64,000 bases of DNA from Bacteroidota bacterium. Its GTDB lineage: Bacteria; Bacteroidota; Bacteroidia; Chitinophagales; Saprospiraceae. This document shows positions 1 through 8,937 of this stretch, piece after piece. The stretch covers positions 161,163 to 225,162 of the forward strand of contig WGNL01000014.1 in NCBI GenBank assembly GCA_016124585.1. Reading direction: 5' to 3'. Made by a program: the position numbers and the translations under genes. The notes beneath the pieces are model-generated. The model was not told where the DNA came from and searched no databases. It saw only the letters and a list, made by a program, of their open reading frames with translations. The stretch's first letter is position 1, and each line of letters starts with the position of its first letter.

Positions 1-147
1 GTAATTTATTCATTAATTGGTGCGGTGTTGTGGCACTTATTGGTTCGCCCTATTGAAGAAAAAGACCTTGAAGATAGATTTAAAGAAGCTTATATTAATT
101 ATAAAGCATCAACAAAATGTTGGGTACCTAAATTGGTGTTTAGATAG
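1..147 (+). CDS. C-terminal end of an isoprenylcysteine carboxyl methyltransferase-like membrane protein (partial)
   Basis: The window opens inside a gene: frame 1 is open from base 1 and stops at TAG 145-147, giving 48 residues. The fragment has a hydrophobic segment (VIYSLIGAVLWHLLV), then RPIEEKDLEDRF, a YINY-type Tyr pair and a W-V-P ending. This order (transmembrane helix, acidic E-E-x-x-L, R-F, Tyr repeats, terminal W-x-P-x-x-x-R) is the usual C-terminus of the ICMT/PEMT-like family of bacterial integral-membrane methyltransferases. The catalytic part lies outside the window, so substrate and completeness cannot be judged. It is locally AT-rich. Confidence 0.55.
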   Translation, partial: VIYSLIGAVLWHLLVRPIEEKDLEDRFKEAYINYKASTKCWVPKLVFR

Positions 148-204
148 AGCCATTTGAATAAGTTGTATTTCATCAGGTTTACATACTTTGTACATCGCAA
201 ATTA

Positions 205-1287
205 TTACTCGTATATACCTCCACCTATGGCATCCTTCCTCGCCCCCGTCACACTTGACATACAGTTAGGGACGCTTTCTATCCGCATTACACCCAGCAA
301 TGCCATAAGTAATGCTTCCTTGAACTTCACCACATTTCCTGTAGGTATGACTATTTCAATATCGGGTAAGCGCTGTTGAATGCAATGCACTAAGTAACTG
401 TTGAAAACTCCGCCACCCGTAGCCAATAGCCGATATTTATCTTTCTTTGTATGTGCATCTTCCAACACTCGTCGTATGGATTTAGCTAATTGAAAGCCTA
501 CATGTTCACATACTGTGTGCAATCGGTCAGGTACAGACGAATGAGCTTCAAGGCATGTTTTGGTTAAATTTTGCTGGACCCACTGGTTTGAAAGTGATTT
601 AGGATAAGGCAGGTCAAAGAAGTCTTGACCATTTATGTTTTCCCACAGTTGGAGGTCTAGCTTCCCACTGGCAGCGAGTTGGCCTCCGGCATCAAAAGGT
701 TGGCCGAGGAGCTTAGCAAGGGCGTTCAATGCCTGGTTTGCTCCACAAACATCAAAAGCGATGAACCGACTGGAAGCGTTACGGTAGGTGATATTCGCAA
801 TGCCACCTAAATTGAGATAAAAATCATAGTCTGGAAAGAGCATCTTGTCAGCCATAGGGGCAAGTGGGGCGCCTTGGCCTCCAAGCGCCACATCGGCAGT
901 GCGGAAGTCACAAACCACCTTGCAACCAGTGGCCGATGCCAGTGCTGCGCCATCTCCAATCTGGACAGTGAAGCCTTGGGCTGGTTCGTGAAAAATGGTA
1001 TGGCCATGCGAGGCAATTATATCTACTGTTGCTTTATCTAGCTTGTTTTTTTCGAAAAACTGATTGACAAGTTTTCCCAAATAATGGCCAAATGTCGCAT
1101 GAACCCTACAAAAATCCGATGCTGAGGCAGAAGGTAAATGCTCTATCTGATGTTGCCACGCCACTGTGAAGGGCAGCGTGTCGGCAAAGAGTAATTCCCA
1201 GTTTTTTACATAAAAAACGCCACCTTCCCAAGCCAAGTCAAGCTGGCAATAGGCAATATCAAGACCATCGAGCGAGCTACCCGACAT
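205..1287 (-). CDS. anmK: Anhydro-N-acetylmuramic acid kinase
   Basis: Phosphorylates and opens 1,6-anhydro-MurNAc released by lytic transglycosylases, giving MurNAc-6-P for cell-wall recycling in the cytoplasm. Visible family motifs are MSGSSLDGLD at the N-terminus, DFRTADVALGGQGAPLAP (residues 127-144, holding the catalytic Asp region), NLGGIANIT (159-167), DVCGANQALN and LATGGGVFNS (nucleotide-binding fold of the ASKHA/hexokinase class). The ATG at 1287 is the only ATG near the 5' end, yet the frame stays open upstream and reads KTYHAIGL just before it. That is the conserved beta strand normally present in AnmK, so the real start is probably upstream at a non-standard codon (see findings). 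It follows the cytochrome gene on the same strand after 123 bp. Function is secure, the 5' end is not. Confidence 0.93.
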   Translation of the reverse strand: MSGSSLDGLDIAYCQLDLAWEGGVFYVKNWELLFADTLPFTVAWQHQIEHLPSASASDFCRVHATFGHYLGKLVNQFFEKNKLDKATVDIIASHGHTIFHEPAQGFTVQIGDGAALASATGCKVVCDFRTADVALGGQGAPLAPMADKMLFPDYDFYLNLGGIANITYRNASSRFIAFDVCGANQALNALAKLLGQPFDAGGQLAASGKLDLQLWENINGQDFFDLPYPKSLSNQWVQQNLTKTCLEAHSSVPDRLHTVCEHVGFQLAKSIRRVLEDAHTKKDKYRLLATGGGVFNSYLVHCIQQRLPDIEIVIPTGNVVKFKEALLMALLGVMRIESVPNCMSSVTGARKDAIGGGIYE

Positions 1288-1410
1288 AAGGCCGATGGCA
1301 TGGTAGGTTTTGATTTGGTTGATATTGCTGCTATTTGCAAACGGTAGACTGATATAAACTGAGCATGAGTTGGTATTTTGGCCAAGTTAAGTATGCTAGG
1401 CCATCCTAGA

Positions 1411-1752
1411 CTATTTTTTCAGTGTCATCGTGTATTCCGCTACCGCTTTGATTTTGTCTTCAGAAAGCAATTCTTTGAATGGTGTCATGGCTTTGCGGCC
1501 ATTGGTGATGACATTGATGCGTTCCTCAACCGGCAAGGTAGAAACTTGGAGGTTGAAAGCGCCACTAGCGCCCATGTCACCATACAAGCCGTGACATGTT
1601 ACGCAATATGTTTTGTAAATTTTTTCGCCATCAGCACTTGGGGCGGCTGTGGTGGATTCGCTGCTGCTTTTTTCGCTCCCGTTTTCGCTCCCGGATTGGC
1701 TGCAAGCGTAAATCAAAGTGGCAAACAAGGTAAAAATCAATAGTTTTTTCAT
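1411..1752 (-). CDS. Lipoprotein class I cytochrome c
   Basis: A 113-residue monohaem cytochrome c. The signal peptide ends in a lipobox (LIYAC, Cys17), so the protein should be tethered to a membrane on the periplasmic side. A Ser/Glu/Gly-rich linker (18-40) precedes the haem domain, with CVTCH at residues 50-54 and the likely axial Met at 89 (AMTPF). The size and the layout 'linker, CxxCH, M-x-P-F' match small CccA/cbb3-type electron carriers. No oxidase genes are adjacent, so the partner cannot be named. It reads toward anmK, which may be coincidental. Confidence 0.85.
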   Translation of the reverse strand: MKKLLIFTLFATLIYACSQSGSENGSEKSSSESTTAAPSADGEKIYKTYCVTCHGLYGDMGASGAFNLQVSTLPVEERINVITNGRKAMTPFKELLSEDKIKAVAEYTMTLKK

Positions 1753-2061
1753 GTTTGAAAAGTGTTTTTATTAGCGGCGAAGTTAATTGCTACACTGGAA
1801 TTTTAACCTAAAACTTCCCGTTCAGCTTATTCATTTAAACAATAGTGTTATTTTACCTGAAAGAAATTACATTTGCGCCAACCAAACGAATAGTTGCATT
1901 TTTATTTTTTAGATTTTTAGACTAGAGACTAAAGGCCTTAGACATTGGCATGTATAGCCAGTTTCAAAACTTGTCCTTTTAAATCAAAGCGTAGCATAGA
2001 CAACCCCGCCTATCATAACCCGTCTATTGGCTGATGTCCAAGGTCTAAGTGAGTTACAACT
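1753..2061. other. Divergent intergenic region, no gene seen
   Basis: Separates the cytochrome gene (leftward) from the SWIM helicase gene (rightward). I see no tRNA-like fold, no clear TAnnTTTG promoter and no plausible short coding frame. The right half has a few overlapping tagac/ttaga words around 1910-1940, weakly reminiscent of the word arrays described elsewhere. Promoters for both genes should lie here but cannot be assigned. Confidence 0.4.
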
Positions 2062-5000
2062 ATGGCAAAAAAATATGGCGTTACGTGGTGGGGGCAACAG
2101 TGGCTTCAATCGCTTACCCTGATAGATTACAACAACCGCCTACCACGAGGGAGAGCACTTGCCAGTACTGGCAAAGTTCGTTCGATGGACATTAAAGGGA
2201 ACCAAATTATTGCGCGAGTGCAAGGTGCACGAACGGATACTGTGCGTGTTAGCATCAGTGTGCCACTCTTCACGGATAACGAAAAAGAAAAATTCATCGA
2301 AGCGCTGGCCAAGCAAGATGCGATGATCATGCGGCTCATCAAACAAGAATTGCCCAATGAATTAAAAGCACTGGCTGAAAAACAAGGCATCAGGTTGTTC
2401 CCAGAGTCATGGAAAGATTTTTCCATGCAATGTTCGTGCGACGATTTTTCAACACCATGCGAACATCTAGCTGCCGTCATTTTTGAGTTGGCAGAAGAGA
2501 TAGATAAAAACCAGTTCATGGTGTTCGAGATGCACGAGATGAATCTGATGAAGGAACTGGAGGCTCACTATCAACGGGAAGAAGCCAAAAAATCGGAGGA
2601 AGTGGCTAAGGTGAGTAACTTGCTTGATCCACCACCTTCTAAAGAGGGTTTTATCAGTGTAAATAGCGGCAAGGAGTCAAAACCGTTGAAACCTCATGTA
2701 CTTGATTTCACGACGATACCCGAGGCGGGCACACAGGTTTTGATGCTATACCGGGCCAACCAGTTTTTTAGCGGCATTGAAATCAAAGAAGTGCTGCACC
2801 AATGCTTCGCTGACGCATCCGAAGCTGCCGATCAACTGCTGAGCGGCAACGTGGAACGGAAGATAATGCCTTTCAGAATATTTCCCGAAGACCACCTGCA
2901 ACTGGTTTTTGATGAAAACCTGCGTTTCCAGCAATTGCTGCTCCGGGATATCAGCGGTAGGGTGCGCCCGCTCTCAAATTTCCACCCCAACGACCTCATC
3001 CAACTGCTCTACACCTACGACTTCGGTACGCTAAACCGCACCCATCCCAACACTGAGGTGCTGCTCCACGTATTTTCCTATGCACTCAATTTGGCAAAAA
3101 ACGGGGCCATCATGCCACAGCTTCTGGAATGCGCTCCCGGAAAATACCGGGTACGTTGGGTGCCTGCCCAAGCAGTTGTAGAAGTACGGGAGTTTTTCGA
3201 AAAATTGGCACCTAGCCTCGCTCCCGACTTGATTTTTGTGGAGAAAAAAGGCATTCGTCGCACCCAACCCGCCGCCGAAATGCTCAATTCCATCTGTTCG
3301 TTTTTCATCGGATATTGCGTAGCAACAAATGCCGAAAACGACTCACAACCACTTGTACGGCTTTTTCAGAGCACAGACAACTCTTTGCAAAGCTTGGAGG
3401 GGCAAGATACTGCACAGCAAATACACCGCTGGCTGAATAATTTTTTCATCAACAAGAAAGACTATGTGCCGGCAGTAAAGATAGATGAGGCGAATGGCCA
3501 GTATGCTGTTGACTTGGTGGTGGAGTACCGTCCTACACCGCTAATGCCGCCCATCCCTTTGGGCTTTTTTCTGAACCAAAAAAAGTATGAAACGGTAAAA
3601 GACGAGGTGTTGAAGGATATGTCACTGCTCCTCGAATTCTTCCCACAGCTCAGTAAAGTCCTCGAATCAGAAGGTAAAAAACCTTTGGTTTACAACCCCA
3701 CCCGGTTCATGCCAGTCTTGCTCAAAAACTTGCCAGCCATTGAGATTTTCGGTATAAAGACCTTGCTTCCAACAGGCATGAAGGACGCTGTGAAGCCCAA
3801 GCTTTCATTAAGTGTGGGCAAACTCGCTCGTAAAAAAAGTGACTTGAGCCTGCCGTTTGAACAACAGTTTTCGTTTGACTGGCAAATTGCCCTGGGCGAT
3901 TCACTGCTTTCCACCGATGAGTTTGAAAAACTAGTGAGCAGCGTAAACGGTGTGGTAAAGTTGGACGGGCGTTACATCCTCGTGGATGAAGATCAGCTCA
4001 TCAGCTTGTTCGATAAATTGGAAGAACCACCCCAACTCGACTACGTGGAGGCATTGCAAGTGTTATTCACCAAGCGTTTTCACGGTTCAAAAATCAGCCT
4101 TACGGAAGAGGCGGAGGCACACCTGCAAAGCTTCCTGAACCCAAGGGAGGTCATGTTGCCCAAGCGTCTGAATGCCGATTTGCTCGCACACCAGCTTACT
4201 GGCTATGATTGGCTGATGAAAAATGCCCGACATGGATTTGGCAGCTTGCTCGCTGACGATGTAGGGCTAGGTAAAACTGTTCAAGTCATTGCTGTCCTGC
4301 TAAAATTTAAAGAAGAAGGCCTGCTGGACTTGGACAAGATACTTGTCATAGCACCGGCGGCTTTGCTGGCAAATTGGCAAATCAAGATGCGCCAGCTTGC
4401 CCCCACACTTGTAACCGCTCTTTACCGAGGAAAACGGCAACCATTGGGCGTTGCCACGCCTGATGTCATCATCACCTCCTATGAAACGGCCAATGCAGAG
4501 GTGGAACTGCTTTCAATAATGCCTTGGTATTGCATTGTGACCGATGAAGCGCAGTGGGTCAGTGATGCCGGGATCGAGGAGGAGGGCATCAAAATGATAC
4601 CTGCAGCGGTACGCATCGGCATGATTGGGAGGTTTATCGAGCATCGTCTGAACGAGCTCTGGAGCATCATGGACTTCCTGAACCCTAATTACCTCGGTTC
4701 GCCGAAACAGTTCATGGACCGTTTCGAGCACCCTATCCTGCGGGAACACGACCAGCGGAGGGCAGCACTTCTGAGCAAAATAACTTCTCCATTCATGCTC
4801 CGTCGCATGAAAACAGACAAGGACGTGTTGCCTGAACTCCCGCAGCCAATTCGTGCCGATGTATACGCCACCTTGGCACCTGAGCAAGAAGACATGTATG
4901 CCCGCTTGGTTCAACGTGACATAAAATTGATGTTGGAGGAGAAAGAGGCCAATCGTCGGCAAACAATCGTATTAGCTCTGATGCGGGACTTGCGCAAAAT

Positions 5001-5568
5001 ATGCAATCACCCTTACCAATATTCTAGGGCTGGCTCCAAGGAGCCAAGGCAGTCGGGCAAGACGCAACTGCTCCTCAGTTTGTTGGAAAACAATTATGAA
5101 AATGGGGAAAAGACACTGATTTTGACCCAATTCCCTGAAACAGGCGAGATACTTACGAAGGCGATTAAAGATGCATTTGGCAAAGAACCACTTTTCATAC
5201 ACGACGCCTTGGGCATGGTGCAACGTGACGAAATGGTTTTTTCCTTTCAGAAAAATCCGGTTTTCGATACCCTCGTTCAGGTTGCGACGCCATCGCATCC
5301 GGGGCAAAGTTTGTCGGCAGCGACGAGCATCATCCTGTTTGACCGCTTCTGGAATCCCGCTTTGGAAACGCAATGGGTGGAACGAGCCAGTCGAATTAGC
5401 CAGTCGAGAACTGCGCTGCTTTGGAGACTGACTACAGCCTTCACTTTCGAGGAACGGCTGGATGAGTTGTTGCGGAGCAACAAAGAACTCCAACAACTCA
5501 CGGTCGCCGCAGGAGAAAATTGGATTGGTGAACTACCCGTACAGGAGTTGGAGTGGGTCTTTGGGTAA
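2062..5568 (+). CDS. SWIM zinc-finger SNF2-family helicase-like protein with degenerate motifs
   Basis: 1168 residues. The N-terminus starts as is typical for bacterial SWIM proteins (YGVTWWGQQWL), followed by a SWIM zinc finger CSC...CEH (Cys124, Cys126, Cys133, His135). A long middle region is followed by an SNF2/Snf2-Rad54-like ATPase: motif I ADDVGLGKT (about 731-739), motif II DEAQ (828-831), the ELWSIMDFLNPNYLG segment that follows motif III, and a helicase C lobe with ILFDRFWNPALETQW. Several motifs depart from consensus: TGTPxEN is replaced by IGRFIEH, motif V (GGxGLNL) by SHPGQSLS, and motif VI RxHRIGQ by RASRISQSR. The protein may remodel nucleic-acid-bound proteins, or may have lost full activity. 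It is a single-gene unit facing gldB at its 3' end. Confidence 0.88.
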   Translation: MAKKYGVTWWGQQWLQSLTLIDYNNRLPRGRALASTGKVRSMDIKGNQIIARVQGARTDTVRVSISVPLFTDNEKEKFIEALAKQDAMIMRLIKQELPNELKALAEKQGIRLFPESWKDFSMQCSCDDFSTPCEHLAAVIFELAEEIDKNQFMVFEMHEMNLMKELEAHYQREEAKKSEEVAKVSNLLDPPPSKEGFISVNSGKESKPLKPHVLDFTTIPEAGTQVLMLYRANQFFSGIEIKEVLHQCFADASEAADQLLSGNVERKIMPFRIFPEDHLQLVFDENLRFQQLLLRDISGRVRPLSNFHPNDLIQLLYTYDFGTLNRTHPNTEVLLHVFSYALNLAKNGAIMPQLLECAPGKYRVRWVPAQAVVEVREFFEKLAPSLAPDLIFVEKKGIRRTQPAAEMLNSICSFFIGYCVATNAENDSQPLVRLFQSTDNSLQSLEGQDTAQQIHRWLNNFFINKKDYVPAVKIDEANGQYAVDLVVEYRPTPLMPPIPLGFFLNQKKYETVKDEVLKDMSLLLEFFPQLSKVLESEGKKPLVYNPTRFMPVLLKNLPAIEIFGIKTLLPTGMKDAVKPKLSLSVGKLARKKSDLSLPFEQQFSFDWQIALGDSLLSTDEFEKLVSSVNGVVKLDGRYILVDEDQLISLFDKLEEPPQLDYVEALQVLFTKRFHGSKISLTEEAEAHLQSFLNPREVMLPKRLNADLLAHQLTGYDWLMKNARHGFGSLLADDVGLGKTVQVIAVLLKFKEEGLLDLDKILVIAPAALLANWQIKMRQLAPTLVTALYRGKRQPLGVATPDVIITSYETANAEVELLSIMPWYCIVTDEAQWVSDAGIEEEGIKMIPAAVRIGMIGRFIEHRLNELWSIMDFLNPNYLGSPKQFMDRFEHPILREHDQRRAALLSKITSPFMLRRMKTDKDVLPELPQPIRADVYATLAPEQEDMYARLVQRDIKLMLEEKEANRRQTIVLALMRDLRKICNHPYQYSRAGSKEPRQSGKTQLLLSLLENNYENGEKTLILTQFPETGEILTKAIKDAFGKEPLFIHDALGMVQRDEMVFSFQKNPVFDTLVQVATPSHPGQSLSAATSIILFDRFWNPALETQWVERASRISQSRTALLWRLTTAFTFEERLDELLRSNKELQQLTVAAGENWIGELPVQELEWVFG

Positions 5569-5591
5569 TGTGAATTTCGGATTGGGGCAAC

Positions 5592-6635
5592 CTATTTTTT
5601 CGGTTTGTACTTTGACTTATCCATGATAAACTGTGCATCCGTTATCGCCAACAATTGCTCCATTGTGGTCTTCGGGTTTTTCTCCATAAACGCTTTCACG
5701 ATTTGCCAACCCAGCCAATTGGCAGTACGACCGGGCGCACCTTCCGGCATGCCGGGTGAGTCCGGGCTGGGCTCCACGAACTTTCGGTAGGTATTGTAAT
5801 CAGTAGAGTACAATAGTTTTTCCGAGAAAAAATAGGCCCAGATATTCGCCTCATTTTCATTACACCATGTCACTTGTTTTTGGGAATATTCCAACCTTAC
5901 GCTGTCAGGCGTATTCGGCAGCAGGTGGTCGAGGATATAAAGTTTTTTGCCATTTTGAATCATGTAGTCGATCATCCGGTTACCTTTTGCAGGGCCTGTT
6001 ATGTCATCCACTAACAATTGCATTGATTTTGAGACAATGTGGTCCTTGTTGAAAGTTCGAACGAGGTACTGCGAGAAATTGGGGTTTTCAGGGTTGATGG
6101 ATTGGTATGGGTAGGTTTCACCAAGGTAAAAATCGAGACCCACACCGATGGAGTTTTCACCATACAGGAAACCACCAATGGTGTACTCCGAAATATAGGT
6201 GACCACTTCGCCTGATAGTGGCTGCGTTGGGAAATAATATTTGAAAAACTGGAACGCCTGCCTGAAGTCTTTTTCCAGCCTCTTTGAATCTGGTAAAACG
6301 ACCTGACAAGTATCGTAGAGCTTGCGCACGGCTGGGTGGGTTATGAAGCCCTTCACGTATTTCGTTGGGCCTTCCGGGGCAATGGTCGAGTCAGTGGAAC
6401 CGAGCACTTGGCCGAAAAAAATGGGTGCAAATTCTGGGTATTTTCCTTCCAAAGCCGCTAAACCTGAGGCCACGTCGTTGGTATCAAGTGCAAAGAGATC
6501 TTGGTCGAAGCGCCTAATTTTGACATCCACCTGGATGTCGGAAACATTCGGAATATCTTTACCTTTGCCGCATTCGCAAGCGTTTACACAGAGAAAAATT
6601 GCGAAGAGAAGAAATAAGCCGTTTCTAACGTTCAT
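5592..6635 (-). CDS. gldB: Gliding motility lipoprotein GldB
   Basis: 347 residues with a lipoprotein signal ending at Cys20 (CVNAC). It has the GldB family pattern: V-x-I-RRFDQDLF after the anchor (about residues 38-47), a central GGFLYGENSIGVGLDFYLGE block, LDHLLPNTPD, a W-C-N-E-N-E-A-N-IWAYF helix, then PGRTANWLGWQIVKAFMEKN and a C-terminal KSKYKPKK. GldB is an envelope lipoprotein needed for gliding in Flavobacterium johnsoniae and is found widely in Bacteroidota, gliding or not. No other gld gene lies beside it here, which is common. It is convergent with the SNF2 gene (23 bp between stops), and its 5' side carries a short-word array. Confidence 0.88.
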   Translation of the reverse strand: MNVRNGLFLLFAIFLCVNACECGKGKDIPNVSDIQVDVKIRRFDQDLFALDTNDVASGLAALEGKYPEFAPIFFGQVLGSTDSTIAPEGPTKYVKGFITHPAVRKLYDTCQVVLPDSKRLEKDFRQAFQFFKYYFPTQPLSGEVVTYISEYTIGGFLYGENSIGVGLDFYLGETYPYQSINPENPNFSQYLVRTFNKDHIVSKSMQLLVDDITGPAKGNRMIDYMIQNGKKLYILDHLLPNTPDSVRLEYSQKQVTWCNENEANIWAYFFSEKLLYSTDYNTYRKFVEPSPDSPGMPEGAPGRTANWLGWQIVKAFMEKNPKTTMEQLLAITDAQFIMDKSKYKPKK

Positions 6636-6637
6636 AG

Positions 6638-6703
6638 ATTGTATTGTTGAAATTGCGGAATTGTTTTATTGTTAAAAGCGCCAAAAAACAGTTCAACAAT
6701 TTT
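6638..6703. repeat. Degenerate attg-word array with inverted arm, upstream of gldB
   Basis: Overlapping words of the type attgt/attgttg/aattg fill 6638-6673, and gttcaacaatttta at 6690-6703 is a partial inverted copy. Placed between the divergent gldB start and the beta-barrel gene, it can fold into a weak hairpin. This is one of several arrays of similar build in the window. Confidence 0.45.
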
Positions 6704-6728
6704 AAAAGCAAACCAAAAACAAAAGTAG

Positions 6729-7427
6729 ATGAAAAAAATTGTTGCAATCGCCGCCTTTTTTGCGCTCCTGCATAGCGCTGCCAATGCTCAAGAGACTGAC
6801 CTTAGGCTAGGTTTTCAGGTCAGCCCGACCTTCTCTTGGATGACGACCGACGATAGTGAAGTAAACAATAACGGAACAAACCTTGGGTTAAAACTCGGGG
6901 CCCGGGGCGAAGTTTTTTTTCGGGATAACTATGCCTTCATCATTGGTTTGGGCTTTGCCTTCAATACCGGTGGGCAGTTGCGCCATAACCAGTTTTCCAA
7001 TGCTTGGCAGCGCTCGAAAATTCCAAACGGTGTCATTGTCCCCTTCCCTGCTGGTACCGACCTCCGGTACAATTTGCAATACGTGGAAATTCCTTTTGGT
7101 TTGAAATTCCGCACGAACGAAATTGGTTACCTCCGGTATTACGCCGAGTTGCCAGTCCTAACACTTGGCTTCAAGTCGCAGGCGCATGGGCAGGTGGAAT
7201 ATACGAGCATCAAGGAAGACCAGATTGACATCAAAAAAGAGGTTACACCACTTACGCTTTCGTGGGGTGTGGGCGGTGGCATCGAATACAGCGTGAGCCA
7301 AGGCACCTCACTTATTGGCGGTATCAGCTACCAGCGGGGCTTTACCGATGTGACTAAAAATTACGATGGAGCGAATGAGAAAGCTACTATTAGCAGCATT
7401 ATCATCCACCTGGGCGTGATGTTTTAG
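6729..7427 (+). CDS. Outer membrane beta-barrel protein (PorT/OMP_b-brl_2-like)
   Basis: 232 residues. A signal peptide with an NAQ cleavage end (about residue 20) is followed by alternating aromatic/hydrophobic strands typical of 8-10-stranded Bacteroidota barrels: LGFQVSPTFSW, LGLKLGARGEVFF, YAFIIGLGFAF, VEIPFGLKFR, and a terminal strand IIIHLGVMF ending in Phe. The YVEIPFGLKFR strand is characteristic of the PorT-like group, but the similarity does not show that this is the T9SS PorT itself. It is transcribed alone, with a hairpin terminator 20 bp after the stop. Confidence 0.75.
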   Translation: MKKIVAIAAFFALLHSAANAQETDLRLGFQVSPTFSWMTTDDSEVNNNGTNLGLKLGARGEVFFRDNYAFIIGLGFAFNTGGQLRHNQFSNAWQRSKIPNGVIVPFPAGTDLRYNLQYVEIPFGLKFRTNEIGYLRYYAELPVLTLGFKSQAHGQVEYTSIKEDQIDIKKEVTPLTLSWGVGGGIEYSVSQGTSLIGGISYQRGFTDVTKNYDGANEKATISSIIIHLGVMF

Positions 7428-7447
7428 GTAAAAATAATTTCCCTAAA

Positions 7448-7479
7448 AAGGCCCTCGGCGAGCAATTGACGAGGGCCTT
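7448..7479 (+). terminator. Rho-independent-type terminator after the beta-barrel gene
   Basis: Ten-base perfect stem aaggccctcg / cgagggcctt with a 12-nt loop, 20 bp beyond the beta-barrel stop, followed by tcttcatt. Confidence 0.75.
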
Positions 7480-7511
7480 TCTTCATTCGAGAACAATTTT
7501 TTGCAAACACA

Positions 7512-8336
7512 ATGAACGAAGAAAAACTCACCTTCTACTACGACAAAATCATAGACTTTGCTGTCACCTTTGTTCCCAAATTGGCCATGGCAATCCTGAT
7601 CATCGTTATTGGGTTTTGGTTGGTAAAAAAACTAACGGCGCTCTTCTCCCTCTCCCTCGAAAAAGCGAATTTCAGTAAAGAAGTAGCGCCGTTCCTAGTT
7701 TCATTTGCAGGCATTGCGTTTAAAATAATCGTACTGCTGGCAGCGGCCGGCATTGTTGGCATTGAAACGACCTCCATTTTTGGGATACTGGCAGCGGCGG
7801 GTTTTGCGGTTGGTTTTGCCTTGCAAGGCAGCCTCAGCAATTTTGCGGCAGGCATTCTTCTCATGGTGTTCAAGCCCTATAAAATTGGTGACATGGTGGA
7901 GGTGAACGGAAAATTCGGCAAGGTGGATGGCATTCATATTTTCAATACCTTCCTCACCACGCCGGGTCTTAAAACACTCATCATCCCAAACGGAAAAGTG
8001 ATTGACGACACCATCACCAATTTCTCCGCCAAAGGCGCCATCCGCATCGAACTGAACGTTACAATGCCCTACGTTGAGAGTTTTCCGAAGGTAAAACAAG
8101 TGGTATTGGATGCTTTGGAAACCGTGCCGTTAGTATTAAAAACGCCAGCCCCGGAAATTGGAATTGAGCGCTTTGAAAGCCACAGTGTGCTGTTGGCGGT
8201 GCGTCCCTACGTGAGCCCAGATGATTATTGGGAAGGCATTTTCGAAGTACACAAAGCAGTGAAATCTGCCTTTCATAACCACAATATCCAAGTGGCTTAC
8301 TCGGAGGGAATCGAGATAGGAGCTATTGGAGAATAA
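7512..8336 (+). CDS. mscS: MscS-family small-conductance mechanosensitive channel
   Basis: 274 residues. TM helices lie at about 18-38 and 60-80. The pore-lining TM3 carries the diagnostic small-residue pattern (GFAVGFALQGSLSNFAAG), followed by GILLMVFKPYKIGDMVEV, the start of the beta domain, and IPNGKVIDDTITNFS. Length matches the minimal E. coli MscS-type channel that opens under membrane tension to release solutes after hypo-osmotic shock. It is preceded by a terminator, so it should have its own promoter, and it converges on the next gene with an 8-bp gap. Confidence 0.95.
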   Translation: MNEEKLTFYYDKIIDFAVTFVPKLAMAILIIVIGFWLVKKLTALFSLSLEKANFSKEVAPFLVSFAGIAFKIIVLLAAAGIVGIETTSIFGILAAAGFAVGFALQGSLSNFAAGILLMVFKPYKIGDMVEVNGKFGKVDGIHIFNTFLTTPGLKTLIIPNGKVIDDTITNFSAKGAIRIELNVTMPYVESFPKVKQVVLDALETVPLVLKTPAPEIGIERFESHSVLLAVRPYVSPDDYWEGIFEVHKAVKSAFHNHNIQVAYSEGIEIGAIGE

Positions 8337-8344
8337 AAAATCGG

Positions 8345-8806
8345 TTACTCGAAAAGCTGGTCGTACTCACCTTTCTTGGCGGGTTGTTTGATTTTTGGCA
8401 AATCAAGCGGTTTTTCCCGGCTAGGCTTGCTTTCGATTTCTTCAAAATCCACCAGTTCTCCCTGTGTCCGGTTTTCGTACTGTTGCTTAGCGTCTTTGAA
8501 TTTCTTTTTCAAAATTGCCTTGCCGAACAGAAATGGGAACACAAACATGTACCCAAAAATGGTGAACAAAATGGCCCCAACCCCCAGCAACGGATTGCTT
8601 TTCAAGGTGCTACCGATCCATTTTACATAGTTGATAACGACGGAGCGGTCAATAATGAGGGTAGCGATGAGCATCAGTGGGGCAGCGATTGCAAGCACAA
8701 TCAACATGCCTTTAACGATGAAATACATGGCCACCAGAAAGGCGACCAAAATGAGAACGCCCGTGATGCCGTCAAATCTAAACCCCGATGTCTTGCGATA
8801 TGTCAT
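8345..8806 (-). CDS. Small membrane protein with charged C-terminal tail, unknown function
   Basis: 153 residues, not recognised. About residues 15-52 form one long or two short hydrophobic segments (GVLILVAFLVAMYFIV, then LIVLAIAAPLMLIATLII), and a second region at about 73-95 (LLGVGAILFTIFGYMFVFPF) forms another helix. The remainder, from about 96, is a hydrophilic, Lys/Glu/Pro-rich tail. Coding quality is good and there is no competing frame. The 131 bp between it and the Nudix gene show nothing definite. It could be a small membrane scaffold; no function is claimed. Confidence 0.65.
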   Translation of the reverse strand: MTYRKTSGFRFDGITGVLILVAFLVAMYFIVKGMLIVLAIAAPLMLIATLIIDRSVVINYVKWIGSTLKSNPLLGVGAILFTIFGYMFVFPFLFGKAILKKKFKDAKQQYENRTQGELVDFEEIESKPSREKPLDLPKIKQPAKKGEYDQLFE

Positions 8807-8937
8807 GCTTTTTTAATTTGAATTACGATTGTCTTCTTGACTTAAACAACTGCGAAAAGTAATGACTTGTTTTGCCAAAACTGCTTTAAATAGTGGGTTT
8901 CCAACGTTTTCGTGGATATTGTGTAGGAAAAAATAGA

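Noticed and set aside
4972..5496. Frame of 174 codons antisense to the SNF2 gene 3' end
   Set aside because: No family features; overlaps a confident gene entirely.
7538..8099. Antisense frames within mscS
   Set aside because: Shadow frames inside a well-identified channel gene.
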